A stretch of 64,000 bases of DNA from V1-33 sp039795165 (GCA_039795165.1 JBDKER010000004.1:62001-126000); one strand, 5' to 3'. Shown: positions 17,326 through 26,063, counted from the first letter of the stretch. The notes: a model not told the origin generated them from the letters alone. Program-made: numbers and translations.

Positions 17326-18083
17326 ACAGTCTGAAATCATTCATTCTCACCATGGGAGCCTGCGTTGGCGTTCCCACCCTTGTCATGGCCGTCCTGCCCT
17401 ACGGCAAGGAACGCAACCGCCAGGCGGTCGCCTACCAATCGCTCCCGGACCCCGCCAATCCAGCTGCCCCTCCCAAGGATCCCGAAGAACTCAAAGGCCT
17501 CTACTACCCCACCAACTACGCCGGCGACCGGAAGCGCGGTGAAATGGTCTACGCCCACGAAGGCTGTGCCCAATGCCACACCCAGGTTGTCCGGCCCGAC
17601 TACGCAGGCATCGACCAGTTCAAGAAGGGATTCGGACGCGAACAGGAATACGCCAAAGAAGTTCCCGTGGCGGTCCGGCAAACCCATCCGTGGGATTACA
17701 TGCACGAGGATTTCGCCATGATCGGTGTCCGCCGCGTGGGTCCGGATCTTGCCAATGCTGCGTACCGTTACCTCGACAAGGATGGCCGTCCTGACCCCGT
17801 AAAGGTCAATGCTCTCTACCAGCACTTCTATTCCCCCCGCTCCCTCCGCGGCTGGTCCAACAGTCCATCCTTCAAGCATCTCTTCCGCACCGTCCGCAAG
17901 GAAAAGCCGGAAGGACGTGGCGATGCTCTCCAGCTTCCCGCAAACATCGCTCCGGATGACGGATACGAAATCATTCCAACCGACGAAGCCAAGGCCCTCG
18001 TGGAATATATCCTCGGGCTAAAGCGCGACGCCCCGCTCCCTTCCGCCATCACCGGCATCGTCCCGCAGCCGGGTGCTCAGTGA
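17322..18083 (+). CDS. CcoO-like monohaem cytochrome c
   Basis: 253 residues from ATG 17322, whose first bases overlap the stop of the CcoN-like gene (ATGA), implying translational coupling. An N-terminal membrane anchor (FILTMGACVGVPTLVMAVL) precedes GCAQCHTQVVRPDY (C82, C85, H86), the FixO/CcoO haem-binding signature, and IGVRRVGPDLANAAYRY, also typical of CcoO. The canonical Met-bearing segment near the end (S-x-M-P-x-Y-P-W) is replaced by SNSPSFKHLF, so the distal ligand may be His or absent. Together with its partner it forms a CcoNO-like pair that would carry electrons but not reduce oxygen. Confidence 0.88.
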   Translation: MNSLKSFILTMGACVGVPTLVMAVLPYGKERNRQAVAYQSLPDPANPAAPPKDPEELKGLYYPTNYAGDRKRGEMVYAHEGCAQCHTQVVRPDYAGIDQFKKGFGREQEYAKEVPVAVRQTHPWDYMHEDFAMIGVRRVGPDLANAAYRYLDKDGRPDPVKVNALYQHFYSPRSLRGWSNSPSFKHLFRTVRKEKPEGRGDALQLPANIAPDDGYEIIPTDEAKALVEYILGLKRDAPLPSAITGIVPQPGAQ

Positions 18084-18107
18084 CCGACCGTTTTTCCAGC
18101 TTTTCCC

Positions 18108-18884
18108 ATGGCCTCCTCTCCTGACAACATCGACTACGACCGCACGGTGAACGTGGCCGGACTCCACGCGGCGGCCGCCCGCGAACGCTCCGCTACCCCC
18201 ATCGGAACTACCCCGGTCTCTCTCTGGGTCGTCCTTGCCACCGGCGTCGTCACCATCCTCGCCGGAGGCTACCTCGGCCGCAATACCGGTTCGGACCTCG
18301 GAGCCGCCAACCTCAACGGCTACAACTATACCCTCCAGTACCCGGAAGGAGCCGGAGGAGGTGGCACCGCCATGAGCGATGAAGAACTCCGCGAGGACGC
18401 CAACTGGCTCGCAGCCGGCAAGGCCGTCTACACCGGTGCTGGCAACTGCGTCGGTTGCCACCAGGCCAGTGGCGAAGGCGTCGCCGGCCAGTTTCCTCCG
18501 CTCAAGGCGTCGGATTGGGTCACCGGAAGCGATAAGCGCCTCGTCGCCATCCTGCTCTACGGCATCGGTGGTTCCTTCACAGTCAACGGGAAGACCTACA
18601 ACGGCCAGATGCCCGCCCAGGGGACAGCCCTCAACAACAAGCAAATCGCTCAGGTCGCCTCCTACATCCGCAACGACTGGGGTAACAAGGCATCCCTCAT
18701 CTACGACGACCAGGTCGCCGCCGTGAAAAAGGAAATCGTCCGCCAGGCTTCATGGACGCAGACGGACCTCGAAGCCGCCATTCCCGCCGACGCGGTCTGC
18801 CCTGTCTCGGAATGGCCTGCCAAAATCTCAGCCGCCGCCGGTGGAGCCGCCGCCACACCTGCTCCGGCACCCGCCAAGAACTGA
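18108..18884 (+). CDS. Membrane-anchored monohaem cytochrome c
   Basis: 258 residues. A single helix (PVSLWVVLATGVVTILAGGY, about 36-55) anchors a periplasmic cytochrome c domain with CVGCH (C114, C117, H118). The DANWLAAGKAVYTGAGNCVG lead-in and NGKTYNGQMP (Met ligand) are class I cytochrome features. The C-terminal tail is Ala/Pro-rich. It sits between the CcoO-like gene and subunit I of the aa3-type oxidase, so it is a good candidate for the electron carrier that links ACIII to the oxidase, as the fused cytochrome of caa3 enzymes does. Confidence 0.88.
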   Translation: MASSPDNIDYDRTVNVAGLHAAAARERSATPIGTTPVSLWVVLATGVVTILAGGYLGRNTGSDLGAANLNGYNYTLQYPEGAGGGGTAMSDEELREDANWLAAGKAVYTGAGNCVGCHQASGEGVAGQFPPLKASDWVTGSDKRLVAILLYGIGGSFTVNGKTYNGQMPAQGTALNNKQIAQVASYIRNDWGNKASLIYDDQVAAVKKEIVRQASWTQTDLEAAIPADAVCPVSEWPAKISAAAGGAAATPAPAPAKN

Positions 18885-18944
18885 CTTTTCTGATCCGCGA
18901 ACCGCTCCGCAAACCTCCCGCTGAAACCCGAACTTCCCAATCCC

Positions 18945-20822
18945 ATGGCTGCCACCGCCGATCACACCCACGACCACGCTGCGCACGGGCACGACCACGA
19001 TCACCACGATCATCACGACCCGGGCTTCATCAAGAAGTACATCTTCTCGACGGACCACAAGATGATCGGCGTCCAGTACGGCATCTCCGGTCTCCTCTTC
19101 CTCGCCTTCGGATTCATGCTCATGCTGGTCATGCGCTGGAGCATCGCGCATCCCGGTGAGCCGCTGCCGGGCGGACTCCGCTGGATCCTTCACATCTTCG
19201 GTGATGACTTCGTCACCCGCTGGGCCCCCGATGGCAAGGTCTCGGGCTCCCTCTACAACATGTTCGGTGCCATGCACGGCACCATCATGGTGTTCTTCGG
19301 TGTCGTGCCCCTCGGCTTCGCTGCCTTCGTGAATTTCGTCATGCCTCTCCAGATCGGTGCTCCCGACATGGCCTTCCCCAGACTGAATATGTGGAGCTAC
19401 TGGCTCTTCTTCATCAGCGGGGTCTTCATGATGGCCAGCTTCCTCCTCCCCACCGGAGCCGCCCAGGCTGGCTGGACCAACTACTCACCGCTCGCCGCCG
19501 TCGTGCAGCGGAATACCGATGCCCGCTTCTGGACCGGTCAGACCCAGTGGCTCTTCGCCATGGTCTTCAATATCTCCGCGTCCCTCCTCGGCTCGGTAAA
19601 CGTCCTCACCACCGTCATCAACCTCCGCGCCAAGGGCCTCACATGGATGCGCCTCCCGTTCTTCACATGGGCAATGTTCGTGATCGGCTTCCTCCTGCTC
19701 CTCGCCTTCCCGCCTCTCGAAGTTGCCGCTCTCATGCAGCTGAGCGACCAGGTTTTCCAGTCGAGCTTCTTCCTGCCGACCGGTCTATGGACGAGCGAAG
19801 CCGGCATTCTTGACATTTCCGGCGGCGGCCACCCGGTTCTCTTCCAGCACCTTTTCTGGTTCCTCGCCCACCCCGAAGTCTACGTCCTGCTCCTTCCGGG
19901 GATCGCAATCGTCGCAGAGATCATTCCCTGCAACACCCGGAAGCCGCTCTGGGGTTACAAGTCCATGGTCTATGCCTTGCTGACCCTCGCCTTCCTCAGC
20001 TTCATCGTCTGGGCTCACCACATGTACCTAACCGGCATGGGCACGGTCGTCGCCACGTTCTTCCAGTTCACCACGGTGATGATCTCGGTCCCGTCCGTTA
20101 TCCTTCTTACCTGCCTCATGCTCTCCCTCTGGGGTGGATCAATCCGATTCCCGGTGCCCATGCTGTTCGCCACCGCCTTCCTGCCCATGTTCGGTATCGG
20201 CGGTCTCACTGGTCTCCCCCTCGCCTTCAGCTTCATTGACCTCTACCTCCACGACACCTACTACGTCATCGCCCACTTCCACTACGTGGTCGCTCCCGGT
20301 GTCATCTTTGCCCTCTTTGCGGGTGTCTATCACTGGTATCCGAAGGTGACCGGCCGCATGATGAATTCCTTCCTCGGTCACCTGCACTTCTGGCCCTCCC
20401 TCATCATGATGAATGTCCTCTTCGCCCCGATGTTCATTCAGGGGATGGCGGGATTCCACCGCCGCTGGTACGATGGCGGCAAGGTCTTCGAAATCACCAG
20501 CCACAAGTACTTCTACCTGAATGAGATCATCTCATGGGGCGCATGGGGCCTCGGTCTGGCCCAGATCCCCTTCATCATCAATTTCTTCCTCTCAGCCAAA
20601 GCCGGCCGCAAGGTGACGTCGGACAACCCGTGGAACGCCACAACGCTTGAATGGTCGGCTCCAACCCCACCGCCGCACGGCAACTTCCTGACCGAACCGG
20701 TCGTCTACCGCGGTCCCTACGAGTACAGCGTCCCCGGGGCTGACAAGGACTACAGCCCGCAGTGGGAACCTGTCACGGCGAAGGAGGCCGAGGAAACTGC
20801 CAAGGTGGCAGTCCCGCACTGA
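18945..20822 (+). CDS. ctaD: Cytochrome c oxidase subunit I, aa3 type
   Basis: Catalytic subunit that reduces O2 to water and pumps protons. 625 residues with all ligands present: H111 and H446 for low-spin haem a, H309 and the H358-H359 pair for CuB, H444 for haem a3, and Tyr313 in the HPEVY motif for the His-Tyr cross-link. FLAHPEVYVLLLPG, WAHHMYLTGM and YYVIAHFHYV are textbook type A signatures. The N terminus carries an unusual His/Asp-rich run (residues 7-25, 11 His) before the first helix, possibly metal-binding. The leader has no Shine-Dalgarno. Confidence 0.95.
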   Translation: MAATADHTHDHAAHGHDHDHHDHHDPGFIKKYIFSTDHKMIGVQYGISGLLFLAFGFMLMLVMRWSIAHPGEPLPGGLRWILHIFGDDFVTRWAPDGKVSGSLYNMFGAMHGTIMVFFGVVPLGFAAFVNFVMPLQIGAPDMAFPRLNMWSYWLFFISGVFMMASFLLPTGAAQAGWTNYSPLAAVVQRNTDARFWTGQTQWLFAMVFNISASLLGSVNVLTTVINLRAKGLTWMRLPFFTWAMFVIGFLLLLAFPPLEVAALMQLSDQVFQSSFFLPTGLWTSEAGILDISGGGHPVLFQHLFWFLAHPEVYVLLLPGIAIVAEIIPCNTRKPLWGYKSMVYALLTLAFLSFIVWAHHMYLTGMGTVVATFFQFTTVMISVPSVILLTCLMLSLWGGSIRFPVPMLFATAFLPMFGIGGLTGLPLAFSFIDLYLHDTYYVIAHFHYVVAPGVIFALFAGVYHWYPKVTGRMMNSFLGHLHFWPSLIMMNVLFAPMFIQGMAGFHRRWYDGGKVFEITSHKYFYLNEIISWGAWGLGLAQIPFIINFFLSAKAGRKVTSDNPWNATTLEWSAPTPPPHGNFLTEPVVYRGPYEYSVPGADKDYSPQWEPVTAKEAEETAKVAVPH

Positions 20823-20855
20823 GCGTGCCACCAGCAATCCACGAATTCCTTTCCG

Positions 20856-22307
20856 ATGGAGATCCCTTACACCGTAAATGCACGGCCCGATACCGGCCTC
20901 TACAATGCCAAAGTCGGTATCTGGCTGTTCCTCGCCTCCGAAGTCATGCTCTTCGGCGGATTGTTCTCTTCCTACGTCTTCCTGCGAATCGGGGCCGACT
21001 TCCCATGGCCATTCCATGAACTGAAAGTCAGGCCTGGCTTCATCAACACAATGGTGCTCATCGCATCGTCCGTGTCGGTGGTGGCCGCATGGGCGGCCGT
21101 GAAGGCGCGCCGCTTCGGATGGTTCCAGTTCAACATGATCTTCACGCTCCTCTGCGCGCTGGGATTCATGGGAATCAAGGGCTACGAGTACTACCACAAG
21201 TTCATCCACTACTCGTTCGAATTCACGGACGGGTCGGTCATCAATGGCCACCCGGTTCACACCGACGAAAAGAACCATGGGGACCGCATTGTCTTCGACG
21301 AGGTAAAGTCGATCGTCCTCGATCTCCGGAACAGCAATCTCGACTTCCTCAGCCAGCGGCGGGAAGCCAAGGGAGATCTTCCCTACGCCGCTCCGTCGAC
21401 CGCTGATCTCAAGTTCAAGACGCCCAGCGGCAAGGAAATCACTCTCACGAAACAGTGGCTCAAAACCGCCAAGCGCCAGTGGATGGATGCCGCCACGGAC
21501 CTCTCCCGCAAGGTCACCGCACTTGAACTCGAAAAGGCCGCCGCCAAAGGCAACGAAGAAGCCCTTTCAGCCATTGGTGTCCGCCTCGATGCCGTGAACA
21601 AGGAGGCCATCGACAAAGCCAAGGCTGATGACCTCACGCAGTCGCTCAAACTGGAGGTCGTCGGGAATCCCCTCCTTTTCCTCGTGAAGGAAGGAATGCT
21701 GGCCCGCTACGGTCAGGCCGAGATGAGTTTCAAGGATTCCACCGTCCTCCAGGGTAAACTGGTCACCGACTCCATCGAGTTCAACGCCGACCTCATCGAC
21801 CTCCGCAAGAACAAGGATCCGGAAAAGGCTCTCGTCTGGAAGTACTATCCGGATCTCAAGGACGATTTCCTCCGTCACCGCGATGAAAGGACGGAATCCT
21901 TCAAGAAGCGCTACCCGAAAAGGGCCGGTACGGCCGACGGCGATCCTGACAACCTCCGGGAATCCCTCCGCTTCGAATTCGAGGAAACCCTTCCCAAGGA
22001 CCTTGCCCACAGTCTGCTGCATGACCGGGAGAAGACCGTCAGTCTCCCCCGCAGCGAAAAACGGTTCTACTCGAACTTCACTCCAGCCCTCAGCCCGTAC
22101 TACGCCATCTACTTCCTGATGACTGGTCTGCACGGCCTCCACGTTATCGGCGGTGCCATCGTGCTCGGCTGGTTCCTCATCACAGGAAAGAAAATGTACC
22201 GCGAAAATCCGGAACACCTCGCCAACCGCGTGGAAGTAGGCGGCCTCTTCTGGCACTTGGTCGACCTTGTGTGGATCTTCCTCTTCCCGCTCTACTACCT
22301 CATGTAA
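20856..22307 (+). CDS. ctaE: Cytochrome c oxidase subunit III with a large internal insertion
   Basis: 483 residues, about twice the usual five-helix form. Residues 1-140 (KVGIWLFLASEVMLFGGLFS, FINTMVLIASSVSVVAAWAA, GFMGIKGYEYYHKF) and 405-483 (YAIYFLMTGLHGLHVIGGAI, FWHLVDLVWIFLFPLYYL) are standard subunit III. Between them about 264 residues form a soluble, charged, largely helical region with no membrane span, replacing the short loop between helices. The two canonical parts alone make about 219 residues, a normal length. The frame is continuous, so this is a domain insertion and not a fusion artefact. Confidence 0.9.
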   Translation: MEIPYTVNARPDTGLYNAKVGIWLFLASEVMLFGGLFSSYVFLRIGADFPWPFHELKVRPGFINTMVLIASSVSVVAAWAAVKARRFGWFQFNMIFTLLCALGFMGIKGYEYYHKFIHYSFEFTDGSVINGHPVHTDEKNHGDRIVFDEVKSIVLDLRNSNLDFLSQRREAKGDLPYAAPSTADLKFKTPSGKEITLTKQWLKTAKRQWMDAATDLSRKVTALELEKAAAKGNEEALSAIGVRLDAVNKEAIDKAKADDLTQSLKLEVVGNPLLFLVKEGMLARYGQAEMSFKDSTVLQGKLVTDSIEFNADLIDLRKNKDPEKALVWKYYPDLKDDFLRHRDERTESFKKRYPKRAGTADGDPDNLRESLRFEFEETLPKDLAHSLLHDREKTVSLPRSEKRFYSNFTPALSPYYAIYFLMTGLHGLHVIGGAIVLGWFLITGKKMYRENPEHLANRVEVGGLFWHLVDLVWIFLFPLYYLM

Positions 22308-22317
22308 GCTCACTGCC

Positions 22318-22674
22318 ATGGATTCCTCCCACGAAACCCATCCGGCGCACGACGCCCCCGATCATCCGATCGATTTCGGCAAGGCCATCAAGACCTACCT
22401 CAAGGTCGGAGCCACCCTGATCGTCTTCACGTTCATCACCGTCTTCGTCGCCTACAAGGTCGACCTCGGAGATATCCATCTGAACATCGCTCTCGGCCTG
22501 CTCATCGCAGCATTCAAGGTTTCGCTGGTCGCGCTCATCTTCATGCACCTCAACCATGAACGGGGGCTGATCTACAAGACGCTCCTGTTCACGATGATCT
22601 TCTTCGCTGCCATGATGTTCCTCTTCTGTCTGGCTTACAGCGACCCGATCCATAATTCCTTTCTGCAGCCCTGA
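22318..22674 (+). CDS. ctaF: Cytochrome c oxidase subunit IV-like protein
   Basis: 118 residues from ATG 22318, 10 bp after subunit III. A short His/Asp-rich N terminus precedes three helices (VGATLIVFTFITVFVAYKVD, LNIALGLLIAAFKVSLVALI, LLFTMIFFAAMMFLFCLAYS). FMHLNHERGLIY is the conserved loop of bacterial subunit IV (COX4_pro type). It probably stabilises the oxidase rather than carrying cofactors. Confidence 0.85.
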   Translation: MDSSHETHPAHDAPDHPIDFGKAIKTYLKVGATLIVFTFITVFVAYKVDLGDIHLNIALGLLIAAFKVSLVALIFMHLNHERGLIYKTLLFTMIFFAAMMFLFCLAYSDPIHNSFLQP

Positions 22675-22687
22675 ACCGATTGCAGCC

Positions 22688-22891
22688 ATGTCCCTCAAAA
22701 CCTTCCACGTCTTTTTTCTCGTGCTGGCGATTCTCTTCGACCTCGGGATGCTGGCGTACGCGTATCTCGGAGAGAACAGCGTCACCGAGGAACTGAGGGC
22801 CTATGGAGTCGGCTTCGGTGTCATCGCTGCCGTCCTCATCGCCTATACCATCTGGTACGTCCGCAAGAAGGCCCCCACCATCATCGTCTGA
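22688..22891 (+). CDS. Small two-helix membrane protein of the oxidase cluster
   Basis: 67 residues with two hydrophobic segments (FHVFFLVLAILFDLGMLAYA and VGFGVIAAVLIAYTIWYVRK) joined by a short acidic loop. It is flanked by subunit IV (13 bp) and another small membrane gene (20 bp), so it probably belongs to the oxidase or its assembly. No named family recognised. Confidence 0.75.
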   Translation: MSLKTFHVFFLVLAILFDLGMLAYAYLGENSVTEELRAYGVGFGVIAAVLIAYTIWYVRKKAPTIIV

Positions 22892-22911
22892 ATCCGGACC
22901 CCCCCTCAATC

Positions 22912-23103
22912 ATGAGCCTATCCCTCTCCATCGCCTGTGCCACCTGCATCGGTCAGGATGGCCAAGTCACCGTCATGGCAGCCAATGGGGCCGTCTTTGT
23001 GATGCTGGGTGCTCTCATTCTCGTGTTCGGCACCATCCTCGCTGTTGTTATCTCGTTCATCCGCCGCGCCCGCCGCTTCGCTGCCATCAATCCGCAGCCC
23101 TGA
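22912..23103 (+). CDS. Small CATC-motif membrane protein of the oxidase cluster
   Basis: 63 residues. The N terminus holds a Cys pair in ACATCIG. One helix (AVFVMLGALILVFGTILAVV) and a positively charged end (RRARR) predict a single-pass protein with the Cys pair outside. From memory, similar short proteins with a CATC motif accompany oxidase clusters in related phyla. The Cys pair could take part in copper delivery or thiol exchange, which is inference. Confidence 0.7.
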   Translation: MSLSLSIACATCIGQDGQVTVMAANGAVFVMLGALILVFGTILAVVISFIRRARRFAAINPQP

Positions 23104-23130
23104 TCCCCTACATTCCTCCATCCTTCCGTT

Positions 23131-23967
23131 ATGGGACTTCTCAATAAACTCCTCGGTATCCCGCCCGTCGGCTCGGAGCATGGCCACATGCTCGACCACA
23201 TGCTCGAGATTGTGCACTGGTTCATGCTTGCCCTCGGCCTTGGGTGGAGCATTTTCGTTGGCTATTCCCTCTTCCGCTTCTACCGGAAACGGAATCCGAA
23301 GGCGTCGTACACCGGTGTCACCAGTCACGCTTCCAGCCACCTTGAGATCGGGGTCATCGTTACGGAGGTCATCCTTCTCCTCGGGTTCGCATTTCCACTC
23401 TGGGCCACGCGCGTCGATCAGTTCCCGGATCCCGATGTCCGCATCAATGCATGGGCCGAACAATTCAAATGGAACTTCCATTACACCGGTGCAGACGGCA
23501 AATTCGGCATGACAAACCGGTTCCTCATTTCGTCCGCCAACCCCATTGGAATCGACCCGGAAGATCCGAACGGACTTGATGACATCGTGGTTCCGGAACT
23601 TTTCCTTCCCAAGGGCAAAAAAGTTGAAATCGCCGTCACTTCGAAGGACGTGATCCACAACCTCGCCCTCGTCGGCATGCGCATCGCTCAGGATGCCGAC
23701 CCTGGAAAAGTCAGCCGCATGTGGTTCATCCCATCCGCTCTCGGCGACTCGGAAGTCATCTGCGGGCAGCTCTGCGGCGCAGCTCACGGCAACATGAAGT
23801 CTCTCCTCCACGTGGTCGACCAGAAGAGCTTCGAAGGATGGGAAAAGGATGCGCCGAAATTCCGCGACACTCCCTTCGGTGCGGAAGCCGCGAAGAAACT
23901 CGGACTCGCCGAAACTCCCGCCGCCACCCCGGCTCCGGCAGCGGCTCCCGCCCCGGCGGTCCAGTGA
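23131..23967 (+). CDS. ctaC: Cytochrome c oxidase subunit II
   Basis: 278 residues. Two N-terminal helices (about 27-50 and 72-92) anchor a periplasmic cupredoxin domain. The CuA ligands are visible: H176 in DVIHN, and C211, C215, H219 and M222 in ICGQLCGAAHGNM. INAWAEQFKWNFHYTG supplies the aromatic electron-entry region. There is no fused cytochrome c domain, so electrons must come from a separate cytochrome, probably the one encoded at 18108. The tail is an Ala/Pro linker (TPAPAAAPAPA). Unusually it is the last oxidase subunit in the order, after subunits I, III and IV. Confidence 0.94.
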   Translation: MGLLNKLLGIPPVGSEHGHMLDHMLEIVHWFMLALGLGWSIFVGYSLFRFYRKRNPKASYTGVTSHASSHLEIGVIVTEVILLLGFAFPLWATRVDQFPDPDVRINAWAEQFKWNFHYTGADGKFGMTNRFLISSANPIGIDPEDPNGLDDIVVPELFLPKGKKVEIAVTSKDVIHNLALVGMRIAQDADPGKVSRMWFIPSALGDSEVICGQLCGAAHGNMKSLLHVVDQKSFEGWEKDAPKFRDTPFGAEAAKKLGLAETPAATPAPAAAPAPAVQ

Positions 23968-24001
23968 GACAGCGACCCGTTCTCCACAGATCATGATCAC
24001 C

Positions 24002-24028
24002 GCGGGCGCTGAGAGTCTCAGCGCCCGC
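24002..24028 (+). terminator. Strong hairpin between subunit II and ctaA
   Basis: Perfect 13 bp arms (GCGGGCGCTGAGA and TCTCAGCGCCCGC) around one base give an RNA hairpin with an effective stem of about 11 bp and a five-base loop. Only a weak T stretch follows (CTCTGTTTCC). It may be a partial terminator or attenuator that lowers expression of the haem A synthesis genes relative to the oxidase subunits, or an mRNA 3'-end stabiliser. Confidence 0.5.
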
Positions 24029-24072
24029 TCTGTTTCCAGAGGAGAGACAGATTTTCCGAGACTCTGACCATC

Positions 24073-25086
24073 ATGGCCACCAAAGCCGACCGCCTGCTAC
24101 CGCGCCTTGCGCTGCTGACCCTCGTGCTCCTGTACCTTGTGGTGCTGGCTGGTTCGGTGGTGCGGGCGACCGGATCGGGCATGGGCTGTCCGGATTGGCC
24201 CCGTTGCTATGGGAAGCTCATTCCTCCCACCCGTGCGGAGGACATCGATGTGGCAAAACTCGATCTTGAACGGTACCGCCGCTCGTGGGCTTCGCACGGC
24301 AGAGAGGACGTGGAGGTCACGGAGGAATCCATCCGCAGGAATTTCAGCGCGCTGGAAACATGGATCGAATTCATCAACCGCTGCCTCGGTGCCGTGAGTG
24401 GACTTGCGGCGGTGGCAACGTTTCTCTGTTCCATCCTGTCATCCCGGAGCGACTGGCTGCTGCGTGGCCTGCTGCTGGCGGAACTGGTGCTGTTTGGGGT
24501 GGTGGCATGGCTAGGCAAGGTGGTCGTGGATACCAATCTCCTGCCATGGAAGATCACGCTGCACATGATGCTGGCCATGGGGCTCATCACCATGGCGCTG
24601 GCCATTCTGCACCGTGTGCGTCCGGGATCACCGGTGCCGGTGACGCGATCGATGCGTTGGCACCTCGCTGTCTGCCTGCTTGCGGTCCTCGTGCAGACTG
24701 TGGTCGGCACTCAGGTGCGCGAACTGGTCGATGAGCACAGCCTCGCATCCTGCTGCGGGGACAGGCTGGAGCAGCATCTCGGAATCTCGCTCGTCTGGCA
24801 TCGCATCGGAGCCATCACGACGCTCACGCTCGTGGCCATCGCCTTTTTCCGCCTGCGCTTCGGAGCAGGGAAGGGGGCGGATGCAGCGCCGCTGCTTACG
24901 AATGCGCTCGGTCTGCTGGTGGCCGTGGAGTACGGGGTCGGTGTCCTCCTCATCCGGGCCGGACTGCCTGCGGCTCTTCAGCCCGTCCATCTTGTCCTTG
25001 CCTTCGTACTTCACGGTCTGCTTTTCGCCCTGCTGCTGCGCAGCCGGTTGCAGCCAGACAACTCGTCAGCCAATCTGACTTCCTGA
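24073..25086 (+). CDS. ctaA: Haem A synthase (COX15/CtaA)
   Basis: Oxidises the C8 methyl group of haem O to make haem A for the oxidase. 337 residues, about eight helices. GSVVRATGSGMGCPDWPRCYG is the family signature, with a Cys pair (C39, C45) on the extracytoplasmic side. FINRCLGAVSGLAA, WKITLHMMLAMGLITMALAI and LVWHRIGAITTLTLVAI hold candidate haem-binding histidines, and CC in LASCCGDR may be a second redox pair. It ends in a 1 bp overlap with ctaB (TGATG). Confidence 0.92.
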   Translation: MATKADRLLPRLALLTLVLLYLVVLAGSVVRATGSGMGCPDWPRCYGKLIPPTRAEDIDVAKLDLERYRRSWASHGREDVEVTEESIRRNFSALETWIEFINRCLGAVSGLAAVATFLCSILSSRSDWLLRGLLLAELVLFGVVAWLGKVVVDTNLLPWKITLHMMLAMGLITMALAILHRVRPGSPVPVTRSMRWHLAVCLLAVLVQTVVGTQVRELVDEHSLASCCGDRLEQHLGISLVWHRIGAITTLTLVAIAFFRLRFGAGKGADAAPLLTNALGLLVAVEYGVGVLLIRAGLPAALQPVHLVLAFVLHGLLFALLLRSRLQPDNSSANLTS

Positions 25087-26063
25087 TGCCTGTTCCCGCT
25101 TCCGGCCAATCCTCCGATGCTCCCGTGGCGGTCCCCCTGCGCCCGGGATTCAGCCGCGGGGATTTCATGCTGCTCACCAAGGCGCGCCTGAGCGCTCTGG
25201 TGGTGATCACCACGGCTGCAGGATATGCGCTGCACCTCGCTCTGCGTGAATGGCCGGACGCCCTGCCATGGCGGCTTGTCCATACGCTGCTGGGAACCGC
25301 GCTGACGGCCTTTGGAGCCTCGGTGTTCAACCAGCTCATGGAGATGGATGCCGACGCTCGCATGCAGCGGACGGCCGACCGCCCCCTCGCTGCCCGCCGT
25401 CTCCAGCCTGAAGTCGCCTTTCTGATCGGTGCCCTCCTTGCCGGAGCTGGGCTCATTCATCTGGGCGTCAAAGTGAACGTGGAAGCGGCTGCTCTCGCGG
25501 GCCTGACGCTGCTGGTGTATCTTTTCATTTACACCCCGATGAAACGCACGTCGGTCTGGAACACGATCGTGGGGGCCGTGTCCGGAGCCATTCCGCCTGT
25601 CATCGGCTGGGTCGCCGTGGCCGGTGGCAAGGAGTTCCGCAACTATCACCGCGAACTGATCCGCTGGGACCTCCTCGCAGCGCAGCCCGCCTTCTTCCTG
25701 TTCGCCCTCCTCTTTCTCTGGCAATTGCCTCACTTTCTCGCCATCAACTGGATGTACCGCGAGGAATACATCAGGGGTGGCTTCGTGATGTGGAGCAACA
25801 ACGATGAAACCGGTCGCGCCACGGCCCGCCGGGCCTTCGCATGGAGCCTGCTGCTGCTTCCGTTGGCACTCTGGCCTCCGCTGGCTGGGTTCACTTCATG
25901 GATTGCGGCGATCCCGGGGCTCCTGCTGGGAGGTTGGCTGGTCTGGCTCAGTCTCCGCTTTCTCCGGAATCCCGACCGCGCAGCGGCCCGCCGGCTATTT
26001 CTGGCAACCCTGCTCTACCTCCCGGGCATGCTCGCGGTGGTCCTTTGCTGCGCCCGTAACTGA
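25086..26063 (+). CDS. ctaB: Haem O synthase (protohaem IX farnesyltransferase)
   Basis: Membrane prenyltransferase of the UbiA family that converts haem B to haem O. 325 residues with about nine helices. FNQLMEMDADARMQRTADRP is the first Asp-rich substrate-binding motif of CtaB, and YTPMKRTSVWNTIVGAVSGA and FLWQLPHFLAINWMYREEY are further family marks. The ATG overlaps the ctaA stop, so translation is probably coupled. Confidence 0.92.
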   Translation: MPVPASGQSSDAPVAVPLRPGFSRGDFMLLTKARLSALVVITTAAGYALHLALREWPDALPWRLVHTLLGTALTAFGASVFNQLMEMDADARMQRTADRPLAARRLQPEVAFLIGALLAGAGLIHLGVKVNVEAAALAGLTLLVYLFIYTPMKRTSVWNTIVGAVSGAIPPVIGWVAVAGGKEFRNYHRELIRWDLLAAQPAFFLFALLFLWQLPHFLAINWMYREEYIRGGFVMWSNNDETGRATARRAFAWSLLLLPLALWPPLAGFTSWIAAIPGLLLGGWLVWLSLRFLRNPDRAAARRLFLATLLYLPGMLAVVLCCARN

